The translations under genes and the position numbers were made by a program. This document shows positions 1 through 5,778 of a stretch of 7,354 bases of DNA, piece after piece. Below the pieces are notes generated by a model. It was not told where the DNA came from, ran no database searches, and saw nothing but the letters and a program-made list of their open reading frames with translations. Position 1 is the first letter of the stretch. Each line of letters opens with the position of its first letter. Source of the DNA: an uncultured Alphaproteobacteria bacterium (GTDB taxonomy: Bacteria > Pseudomonadota > Alphaproteobacteria > UBA7985 > CAJQQZ01); the NCBI GenBank assembly GCA_905480445.1, contig CAJQQJ010000216.1, positions 1-7,354 on the forward strand, given 5' to 3'.

Positions 1-530
1 CAAAGAACAAAAGCTATGATTAACATCAAGGATACAGCGAGGTAATAGCCGTTTACAGCCCCACGTGTGAGCGTTTCAAGGCCAGAAATTCCGCGTGTGC
101 CCCCAGTCAAATCAGGTCTGATGACCTGAACCAGTTGATACATCAACTCCATGAAAGCCAGCGTCACTAAGGCGAAGTAGCTGCCCTTGATCCTAAGTGC
201 GGGCAAGAAGAAAAGCGTGCCGCCAATCATCGTCACAACCACTGCCACGGGGATTGAAATCGCCACGGGCACACCAAACCGGTAGGATAGGATCGCGGTT
301 GTGTAAGCGCCTATACCAACAAGAAAGGGATGACCGAAGGAAATATAACCTGTCCGCCCAGAAAGAAAATCCCAGCTCATAGCGAAGATCGCCAAGTAAC
401 AAGCCTGAATGAGTGTTCGAAGGTTTCCTTTGGAAAACCCAAGGGCGGAAATAATTTGCGGTAACAACAGCATACCGGCAATGAAAATAGCCCAGATCAG
501 AAGAGGTCGTAGAATCGCTTTACTCATCAT
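1..530 (-). CDS. LivM-family ABC transporter permease (3' end outside window)
   Basis: This is the second inner-membrane permease of a branched-chain-amino-acid-type (HAAT) ABC importer. The reading frame is open for 176 codons and runs off the left edge, so roughly the N-terminal half is present. Recognisable family signatures are GYISFGHPFLVGIGAY (residues 61-76), the LRIKGSYFALVTLAF segment (112-126) and TGGTRGISGLE (142-152), all typical of LivM. Hydrophobic membrane segments occur near residues 8-30, 42-54, 66-82, 88-110 and 161-176. The start codon overlaps the stop of the LivH-type gene (TGATG, one shared base). A second ATG follows directly (527-525), and the Shine-Dalgarno AGGAG at 540-536 lies 5 bases from the first and 8 from the second, so either may be used. 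The overlap implies translational coupling with the upstream permease. The substrate cannot be read from the sequence. Confidence 0.93.
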   Translation of the reverse strand, partial: MMSKAILRPLLIWAIFIAGMLLLPQIISALGFSKGNLRTLIQACYLAIFAMSWDFLSGRTGYISFGHPFLVGIGAYTTAILSYRFGVPVAISIPVAVVVTMIGGTLFFLPALRIKGSYFALVTLAFMELMYQLVQVIRPDLTGGTRGISGLETLTRGAVNGYYLAVSLMLIIAFVL

Positions 531-1381
531 CAAAGCTCCTCCCTGCCGAAGAGGCCTCGTGGCCTGATGACCAACACTGCAATGATCAGCACCATCGTAA
601 AGACACCGCGAAGCTCTGCTGCAACCAAAGTCGTCGTGATAATCTCCATGAAACCAATGATGTGGGCTACAATTAGAGTACCGATGATCGACCCGATTCC
701 ACCTACAATAACGATGGCGACTGCGATAATCAGCGGTGCGACCCACATTGACGGACTAAGCTGAGTATAAGATGCAAAAAACACACCGGCTGCCGCACCA
801 AGCGCGCCAGAGATAACCCAGGTTGCAGCATTTACTTTATCCGGCTCAACACCGGAAATCGCCGCTCCTTTTTGGTCCATTGAGACAGCCTGCATCGCGC
901 GGCCAATGTGAGTTTTACGAATAAACAGATAAAGCCCAATAATAAGTACCCAGCTGCCCATAGCAGCGGCAATATTGTTTGCAGTCACAGAGACTGTGCC
1001 GAACTGCCAAACACCGTCAACGATGGAATGAAGAATTTTCGAAGCGTCGCCAAAAACCAGGATGATGCCTGCTTGGATAACAACCGCCAAAATCAGCGTA
1101 GAAATCTCAATGGCAACATGGTCCCCTTTCAAGGGCTTCACCAGCAAACGGTATTTCAGAAAGCCAAACAAAGCGCCAACTAGAATAGCCAACAACACCC
1201 CAACGGGCTTCGGCATACTCAAAACCTGAGCTGTATAAAAGAAAGTGTAACCGCCAACCATTAAGGAAGCGCCATAGGCGAGGTTTAGAACCCGACCGAC
1301 AGAGAAAATGAGTGTGAATCCGACCGCGATGAGCGCATAGAGACCGCTCAAAAGCATGCCTTGAATTAGAATTTGGAGCAT
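530..1381 (-). CDS. LivH-family ABC transporter permease
   Basis: Inner-membrane permease, 283 residues, the usual length for LivH proteins of HAAT-family importers. It should pair with the LivM-type permease to form the channel. The N-terminus (LIQGMLLSGLYALIAVGFTL, residues 5-24) and the FSVGRVLNLAYGAS segment (26-39) are classic LivH. The cytoplasmic ATPase-coupling loop lies around residues 154-199 (IRKTHIGRAMQA followed by GVEPDKVNAATW). GGIGSIIGT (227-235) and the C-terminal RPRGLFGREEL (273-283) are also typical. About eight membrane segments are visible. The ATG at 1381-1379 is preceded by an A/T-rich stretch with no recognisable Shine-Dalgarno sequence, unlike its neighbours. The next Met (residue 9) has no better site. 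It follows the binding-protein gene by 53 bases containing a terminator-like hairpin, so it is probably expressed at a lower level than that gene. Confidence 0.95.
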   Translation of the reverse strand: MLQILIQGMLLSGLYALIAVGFTLIFSVGRVLNLAYGASLMVGGYTFFYTAQVLSMPKPVGVLLAILVGALFGFLKYRLLVKPLKGDHVAIEISTLILAVVIQAGIILVFGDASKILHSIVDGVWQFGTVSVTANNIAAAMGSWVLIIGLYLFIRKTHIGRAMQAVSMDQKGAAISGVEPDKVNAATWVISGALGAAAGVFFASYTQLSPSMWVAPLIIAVAIVIVGGIGSIIGTLIVAHIIGFMEIITTTLVAAELRGVFTMVLIIAVLVIRPRGLFGREEL

Positions 1382-1390
1382 AAAATAAAT

Positions 1391-1426
1391 CTAAAAGAAG
1401 CCCTGAGACACAAACGGCCTCAGGGC
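1391..1426 (-). terminator. Hairpin with T-rich tail between binding-protein and permease genes (attenuator or mRNA-stabilising stem)
   Basis: A perfect 8-bp inverted repeat, GCCCTGAG (1400-1407) and CTCAGGGC (1419-1426), encloses an 11-base loop. On the transcribed minus strand it is followed by TTCTTTTAG, a moderately T-rich run. It begins 8 bases after the binding-protein stop codon and ends 18 bases before the LivH-type start. The arrangement fits a leaky terminator, or a 3' stem protecting the binding-protein mRNA. Either would yield more periplasmic binding protein than permease, a common design in ABC import operons. The interrupted T-run argues against full termination. Confidence 0.6.
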
Positions 1427-1434
1427 AGTAAATA

Positions 1435-2733
1435 TTACTTCTTAACCCAAGATGGGATGCCAAAGTCTTGCGTTTTGAATTTGTCAGGATAGACCACACC
1501 AGCTGTGCCATCTTCATTCCATTGGACCACAACCATCGACGGCGAACCATCGTCGTATGGTGCCGTGATATCAAAACGAACGTTGTGAGGATAAGTACGC
1601 TGTGTACGCTCTTCGACTTCACCTGGCTGCCAGAAAGCATAACGCAGCCACATCTCGCCGTCCTTCTCAAGAACGAGATCTTGCTTCAACATCGCATCAA
1701 CCCATGAAGTGTTGTTGAAACCACCGGCTTCTTCCGCGGCGGCAAAAGCTTGCTTCAAACCGTGATAAGCATTGAAACCATTGAAGTGTGGGAACTTCGG
1801 ACGTGTGTCATATTTGGCTTGGTATGTGTCAACTAAAGCCTGGCTGGCTGGGTCAAGTTCGAAACCAACTGATGGCACTGGTGAAAGTGTGGAAATACCT
1901 CCACCGGCACCGCCTGTATCTTCCCAGTATTCCTGGCCAAGAGCGGCAACGTTAACGCCAGTCATACCCATTGGCACTTGCAGCTTCACATACTGTGAAG
2001 AAACCACCTGAGAATTCACTGATGAAATCAAGTAGATGAAGTCAGCGCCAGATGCTTGTGCACGGCTAAAGAGCGGTGCGAAATCAACAGTTGCGATATC
2101 ATAGACAATTGTTTCTTTTACTTCGATGCCAGCGACAGGAGCTAAAGCCTCGGCGACGAGACCATGAATGGCGCCACCAAATGCTGTGTCTTCCTGAAGG
2201 ATAACAACTGATGTCCAACCCATTTGATCAACAAGAACATCTTTACCGAAGTCGATGTAGAGTGTTGCCAAAGCTTCATCAGAAGCGATGTTCATGAAGT
2301 ATGGCTTGTAGTTTTCGTAATCATTGACCAAGTTGTCGATAATGCCAACGTAGGATGTCCATGTATCCAGTGTTGGAATTTGGTACTCGACCATACGAGG
2401 CAACCAACCGAGGGACACGTCATCGATAGAACCTGAGATGATGAAGTCGACTTCTTCTGATTCAGCGAGATATTCGTAGGCTTTGATGCCTTCTGTTGGA
2501 TCTTCGCCTGTGTCAGCTGAAACGAGCTGAATGGTTTTTCCACCAAGAACACCACCGCCAGCATTAAGTTCTTCGATAGCAATCTCTGCGCCGCGTAGCG
2601 TGCTAAGGCCGGTATCGGATGAAAGCGAGCCGATAAAGCCCACCTTTACAGTATCCGCAAATGAGGCGGTCGCCACCAATGCGGTTGTGGCCAGCGCAAC
2701 GGCGCCAGCAAAGACTTTAGTCTTGAATGTCAT
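1435..2733 (-). CDS. ABC transporter periplasmic substrate-binding protein, LivK/Peripla_BP_6 type
   Basis: Periplasmic receptor, 432 residues, for the adjoining LivH/LivM-type permeases. A Sec signal peptide is clear: MTFKTK, then a hydrophobic core, then SFA|D with likely cleavage after residue 26. The mature protein starts TVKVGFIGSLSSDTG, followed by RGAEIAIEELNAGGGVLGG, the standard opening of type I leucine/amide-binding lobes. TAFGGAIHG and DFAPLFSRAQASGADFIYL are typical of the second half. There is no lipobox cysteine, so it is soluble, as expected for a Gram-negative. The start is supported by a strong Shine-Dalgarno, TAGGGAGGA (about 2750-2742), 8 bases before the ATG. It is the first gene after a 163-base intergenic region with a palindrome and a candidate promoter. 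The family binds branched-chain amino acids, amides, urea and aromatic acids. Its position beside an amine/amino-acid oxidase suggests a nitrogenous ligand, but the ligand is not determinable here. Confidence 0.95.
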   Translation of the reverse strand: MTFKTKVFAGAVALATTALVATASFADTVKVGFIGSLSSDTGLSTLRGAEIAIEELNAGGGVLGGKTIQLVSADTGEDPTEGIKAYEYLAESEEVDFIISGSIDDVSLGWLPRMVEYQIPTLDTWTSYVGIIDNLVNDYENYKPYFMNIASDEALATLYIDFGKDVLVDQMGWTSVVILQEDTAFGGAIHGLVAEALAPVAGIEVKETIVYDIATVDFAPLFSRAQASGADFIYLISSVNSQVVSSQYVKLQVPMGMTGVNVAALGQEYWEDTGGAGGGISTLSPVPSVGFELDPASQALVDTYQAKYDTRPKFPHFNGFNAYHGLKQAFAAAEEAGGFNNTSWVDAMLKQDLVLEKDGEMWLRYAFWQPGEVEERTQRTYPHNVRFDITAPYDDGSPSMVVVQWNEDGTAGVVYPDKFKTQDFGIPSWVKK

Positions 2734-2760
2734 AATTTAATTCCTCCCTAGTTTGGTTGG

Positions 2761-2812
2761 GTACAGTAGGATTTTATTATTCTTATCACTGTATACAGTA
2801 TTCAGTACACAA
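2761..2812 (-). promoter_or_regulatory. Candidate promoter/operator region of the importer genes with a 12-bp perfect palindrome
   Basis: ACTGTATACAGT at 2788-2799 is a perfect palindrome centred about 60 bases upstream of the binding-protein ATG. The half-site recurs nearby: GTACAGTA at 2761-2768 and TTCAGTAC at 2801-2808, so CAGTA appears three times on the plus strand in under 50 bases. On the minus strand a -10-like TAAAAT lies at 2776-2771. With a 17-base spacer the -35 position falls on the palindrome itself (2799-2794), where the hexamer is poor. An alternative pair is TTGTGT (2812-2807) and TGATAA (2788-2783). TGTATACA-centred palindromes resemble operators of GntR-family regulators, as I recall them. 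The regulator is not in the window, and the promoter assignment is an inference. Confidence 0.45.
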
Positions 2813-2896
2813 AACTGGACAATAATCAAGGGTAGGCTTAGTTTATTCTTTCTAGATTTAGCGAAGCAGCTAGGCTCGAGCACCTGGTCCGTAAGC
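2813..2896. other. Rest of the intergenic region between the flavoprotein gene and the importer genes
   Basis: These 84 bases follow the stop codon of the flavoprotein gene. They contain a short imperfect palindrome around GCTCGAGC (2874-2881) and A/T-rich sequence. I see no convincing terminator (no strong stem followed by a T-run) and no small gene with a ribosome binding site. Readthrough from the flavoprotein gene into the importer genes is therefore possible. Confidence 0.5.
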
Positions 2897-4060
2897 TCAA
2901 AACATAGGCTCGTTCTGCTCAAACCGCTCAAGCCGGAGTGGTGAAACATCGAGACTCGGCATTTTGCCCAGGACAGTGTCTGCAACCACCTCACCGACTG
3001 AGGGCGCAAGTTTCAAACCATGGCCGGAAAAACCAGTTGCGAGGTAGAGACCTTCAACATTCGGCGCCCAACCAAGGATCGGATGCCAATCAGGTGTCAC
3101 ATCATAAGTACCGCTAACAGAACGCACAGGTTTAGCGTCCTGGAAATCTGGAAGACGTTCACTCAGTGATTTTTCGATGCGTTTCAAATGGGCTGCATCA
3201 TCCTCTGCATCACTGTCGACAAGAGGTGGTACGACCGGCATTTCAGAAGGATAGGCCCCTGCCAAAAATTCCCGACCCATGTGGGGACGGATAGCGATAT
3301 TGGAATTGCCATCTGTAATGCAGCAGCCAAGTTGGCAGCCTCCAGGCGGTTGTGCCAAATACATGGTGTCAATCCGTCTGGGCTCAACAGGCAAGTCGAT
3401 GCCAAGTGGTTGGGTTAACTCTTTGCCCCAAGAACCGGTCACATCAATCACGATTGGTGCTTCAATCAAACCCTGGTCAGTTGCTAACCCAGAGACCCGT
3501 CCAGTATTGGTCTCAATCGCATCAACCTTCACACCAGTCATGACATTGACTGATTTTTCTTGTGCGGCGGATAACCAAGATAAAACAATCCGCGCAACGT
3601 CGATATAGCCACCGTTCGGATCCCATGCACCGCCAACCAAGCCTGCTGTATTGATACAAGGCTCAATTGCTTTGATCTGATCCGGATCAACAAAACTGGT
3701 ATCAATGCCAAGGCTTCTTGCTAGGTCAACATTACGGTTGAGGGCCTCCAACTGCTTCTCAACAACGATGAGCAGATATCCCATTGGAAGATAGCCGGGA
3801 TCACCATAGCCAACGAACTTGTCCCAGTTGGTAAAATACTCGTAGCCACGCATGGCCATTTCCAACATCAAAGGATTGGAGTAATGCAATCGGATCTGGC
3901 CAAAAGATCGCCCGGACATTCCACCGAGCGGGGAATACTGATCAACAACGACTATTGATTTATCGGTTCGCCGGGCGAGTTGATAAGCAATCGAGGCCCC
4001 CATCACCCCTGCACCGATGACGGCGATATCTGCTTGAGCTAGCTTTTCTCTCGTGGACAT
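2897..4060 (-). CDS. FAD-dependent amine/amino-acid oxidoreductase (DAO family, DadA/SoxB/glycine-oxidase-like)
   Basis: Flavoenzyme of 387 residues, normal for the single-chain DAO family (PF01266), which oxidises the C-N bond of amino acids or secondary amines to an imine. The N-terminal Rossmann motif is ADIAVIGAGVMGASIAYQLA (10-29), with the ribose-binding acidic residue D40. SGRSFGQIRLHYSNP (49-63) matches the flavin-proximal segment of sarcosine/N-methylglycine-type oxidases. VTGSWG (207-212) and GFSGHGLKLAPSVGE (343-357) are typical C-terminal FAD contacts. At the position where monomeric sarcosine oxidase carries its covalent-flavin cysteine (Cys-x-Tyr), this protein has G317-T-Y, so the FAD is probably non-covalent. 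There is no signal peptide, so it is cytoplasmic. Shine-Dalgarno AGGAG (4073-4069) lies 8 bases before the ATG. Its Rid-family neighbour fits imine handling. The exact substrate is unknown. Confidence 0.88.
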   Translation of the reverse strand: MSTREKLAQADIAVIGAGVMGASIAYQLARRTDKSIVVVDQYSPLGGMSGRSFGQIRLHYSNPLMLEMAMRGYEYFTNWDKFVGYGDPGYLPMGYLLIVVEKQLEALNRNVDLARSLGIDTSFVDPDQIKAIEPCINTAGLVGGAWDPNGGYIDVARIVLSWLSAAQEKSVNVMTGVKVDAIETNTGRVSGLATDQGLIEAPIVIDVTGSWGKELTQPLGIDLPVEPRRIDTMYLAQPPGGCQLGCCITDGNSNIAIRPHMGREFLAGAYPSEMPVVPPLVDSDAEDDAAHLKRIEKSLSERLPDFQDAKPVRSVSGTYDVTPDWHPILGWAPNVEGLYLATGFSGHGLKLAPSVGEVVADTVLGKMPSLDVSPLRLERFEQNEPMF

Positions 4061-4086
4061 TGGACTTGCTCCTAACTATTCACGTC

Positions 4087-4106
4087 ATGCCAGCGAAGCC
4101 TGGCAT
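4087..4106 (-). other. Perfect hairpin in the 114-base gap between the Rid and flavoprotein genes
   Basis: ATGCCAG (4087-4093) and CTGGCAT (4100-4106) form a perfect 7-bp stem with a 6-base loop. On the transcribed strand it is not followed by a T-run, so it is more likely an mRNA processing or stabilising element than a terminator. A second, weaker stem (4140-4145 with 4150-4156, one bulged base) lies closer to the Rid stop codon. The rest of the gap shows only the Shine-Dalgarno of the flavoprotein gene and no clear promoter. Confidence 0.5.
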
Positions 4107-4174
4107 CTCTTACCAATCAAAGCTCTTGCGGTGGGAGATCCTGGCCTGAGCCAAGGTAGACGTAGTAGAACAGC

Positions 4175-4588
4175 CTAGCTCAAATCCAATTCTCCGTTCG
4201 GACCATGGATTACCGCATCCACTTCAATCTCAATCACCATACCTTCCTGAGTGAGACCGGCTTCGACACCAGCTGTAACAGGATCAATCCCCTTGAAAAC
4301 TTCACCATGAGCACGAACAAAACCACCGCTGTCACGGGCCATGTTCACCACGAAAGACCGAGTTCTCACAACGTGCCGCATCTCGGCTCCAACCGCGTTT
4401 AAAGCTTCTTCAATACGCTTAAAAATATAGATTGACTGGGCATAAGAATCACCTGGCGCATGGAGCTTACCTGATGGTTCAACCGCCGTCGTGCCTGCAA
4501 CATAAACAAAAGGACCAATACGTTTAGCACGTGAGTAAGCCGCAACAGTTTCTAATCGACCACCGGATTTGAATGTCTCGATAGTCAT
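4175..4588 (-). CDS. Rid/YjgF/UK114-family protein, non-canonical (lacks the RidA arginine)
   Basis: Small cytoplasmic protein of 137 residues with the YjgF/chorismate-mutase-like fold, normally a homotrimer with active sites between subunits. Family features include FVYVAGTTAVEPSG (27-40), GDSYAQSIYIFKRIEEALNA (46-65), VVRTRSFVVNM (73-83), RAHGEVF (92-98) and MVIEIEVDAVI (117-127). True RidA deaminates 2-aminoacrylate-type imines using an arginine in a PxRxxVE segment. Here the segment reads P103-V-T-A-G-V-E, so threonine (T105) replaces the arginine while the later glutamate (E120) is kept. That places it in one of the Arg-less Rid subgroups, whose chemistry is less certain. The ATG lies 5 bases after the dehydrogenase stop with only a weak Shine-Dalgarno, suggesting translational coupling. 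Its location next to a C-N-oxidising flavoprotein and inside a BMC operon suggests a role on an imine, enamine or carbamoyl-type intermediate. Confidence 0.9.
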   Translation of the reverse strand: MTIETFKSGGRLETVAAYSRAKRIGPFVYVAGTTAVEPSGKLHAPGDSYAQSIYIFKRIEEALNAVGAEMRHVVRTRSFVVNMARDSGGFVRAHGEVFKGIDPVTAGVEAGLTQEGMVIEIEVDAVIHGPNGELDLS

Positions 4589-4593
4589 GAGCT

Positions 4594-5778
4594 TTAACCA
4601 GCCAGTCTTTGTCTGATCGCGTCAGCAGCGGCGTGAAGAGCACTCGTTTCTTCGGCTGTCAGTTTGAGTTGATCAATTGCAACCAGGCCGCTTTTACCCA
4701 AGTGACAAGAGACCCCAAGAACAAGACCGTTGATGCCGTACTCACCTTGCAACTCTACTGAGACAGGAACAGATCCGGTTCTGGCACCGCGTATATGATC
4801 GATCAATTCAATCGACGAATGTGCAGGCGCTAAGGTGGCAGAGCCAGTTTTCTTGAGAGCCACCACAGCACCGCCGCCGTGAATGGCTTTTTGTGCACAG
4901 TCTTGGATGACTTCGTCTGAAAGGAAGGCCGATACAGAACGGCCTTTGATTTTCGCGAGCGATGTAATCGGCACCATTTCATCGCCGTGAGAACCAAGCG
5001 TGATGGCCTCAACGTCGTTCGGGTAAACACCTGCAGCCTCGGCTAGCGCATTGCGAAAACGACTGCTGTCTAACGTGCCCGCCATGCCAAGGACACGCTC
5101 ACGCGGAAATTCAGTTGCCGCTAGCATCTCAGTTGTCATTTCATCCAACGGATTTGTCACAACAATAACAATAGCATTCGGGGCGTGAATCTTGATAGCT
5201 TCAGCAGCAGATCTAATAACCCGACGATTGATCGAGATAAGATCAGCGCGTGTCATTCCTGGCGACCTGGCTTTGCCAGCAGTCACAACGACAACATCTG
5301 CATCGGCGACAAGAGCGAGATCCGTACCGCCATAAAGACGAGTCTTGCTTCTGGTGATGCCAGAGGCGTGCATCAGGTCCAAAGCCGTTGATTCAGCCAT
5401 TCCTGGTACGATATCAATGAGCACAATCTCATCTGCCATGTCAGCGTTGGCAGCCAGATGTGCGATATTGCCACCCACTCCACCAGCACCGATGAGTGCA
5501 AGCTTGCTCAATCTACGAACATTGCGAGGGGTAGAAGATTTCGGAGCCACCCACTTAGGCGAACGCCGGGTCAGCCCGCGATACAAGGCCGTTCCACCAT
5601 CTGTTTTGCGAACAGCTGGTTTTTCAATCGGCCCATCTACCAGTTTGATGCCACGGTTTTGTGCTGACTCTTTCGCAAGAGCGGTCACGATATCGCCGGG
5701 CAAGATCTCAAGCGTCAGACGCCCTTTGCGAAAGGCCTCCTCAATATGCTCAGAACCTATGACGCGGCGAGATGACAT
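4594..5778 (-). CDS. Malate/lactate dehydrogenase-family enzyme with BMC-associated N-terminal extension
   Basis: NAD-dependent 2-hydroxyacid dehydrogenase of 394 residues; ordinary relatives have about 310. The catalytic core starts near residue 90: LALIGAGGVGG (93-103, dinucleotide loop), D122 at the end of the second strand (NAD preference), TAGKARSPGMTRADL (166-180), VTNP (207-210, N209), LDSSR (236-240, D237/R240) and GSHGDEMVP (262-270, catalytic H264). R171, equivalent to the specificity arginine of malate dehydrogenases and not the glutamine of lactate dehydrogenases, points to a malate/oxaloacetate-like dicarboxylate. Residues 1-88 are extra: a predicted helix (SEHIEEAFRKGRLTLEI), the stretch LPGDIVTALAKESAQNRGI (26-44), then a basic linker rich in Arg and Lys. 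A similar 'LP-x-TP/TA-A' pattern occurs, as I recall, at the N-termini of other BMC enzymes such as EutT, so this may direct encapsulation. The ATG overlaps the shell-protein stop by one base (TAATG). Confidence 0.9.
   Translation of the reverse strand: MSSRRVIGSEHIEEAFRKGRLTLEILPGDIVTALAKESAQNRGIKLVDGPIEKPAVRKTDGGTALYRGLTRRSPKWVAPKSSTPRNVRRLSKLALIGAGGVGGNIAHLAANADMADEIVLIDIVPGMAESTALDLMHASGITRSKTRLYGGTDLALVADADVVVVTAGKARSPGMTRADLISINRRVIRSAAEAIKIHAPNAIVIVVTNPLDEMTTEMLAATEFPRERVLGMAGTLDSSRFRNALAEAAGVYPNDVEAITLGSHGDEMVPITSLAKIKGRSVSAFLSDEVIQDCAQKAIHGGGAVVALKKTGSATLAPAHSSIELIDHIRGARTGSVPVSVELQGEYGINGLVLGVSCHLGKSGLVAIDQLKLTAEETSALHAAADAIRQRLAG

Noticed and set aside
193..402. 69-codon minus-strand open frame inside the LivM-type gene
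   Set aside because: It is a frame shadow: the LivM frame, open from 530 to the left edge, has clear family motifs across the same bases.
1107..1670. 187-codon minus-strand open frame across the binding-protein/LivH junction
   Set aside because: Its translation lacks any recognisable domain and it overlaps two strongly supported genes in another frame.
2737..3009. 90-codon minus-strand open frame covering the flavoprotein 3' end and the intergenic region
   Set aside because: It overlaps the conserved C-terminal FAD-binding region of the flavoprotein, runs through the palindrome and promoter-like sequence, and its product resembles nothing I recognise.
4087..4106. Hairpin considered as a rho-independent terminator
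   Set aside because: No T-run follows the stem on the transcribed strand, so it is reported only as a structural RNA element.
4175..4588. Naming the Rid-family gene ridA
   Set aside because: The arginine required for RidA imine deaminase activity is replaced by threonine, so a RidA name would imply an activity the sequence does not support.
4594..5778. Assignment as L-lactate dehydrogenase
   Set aside because: The specificity position carries arginine (R171) as in malate dehydrogenases rather than glutamine, so lactate is not the favoured substrate, though the true substrate is unproven.
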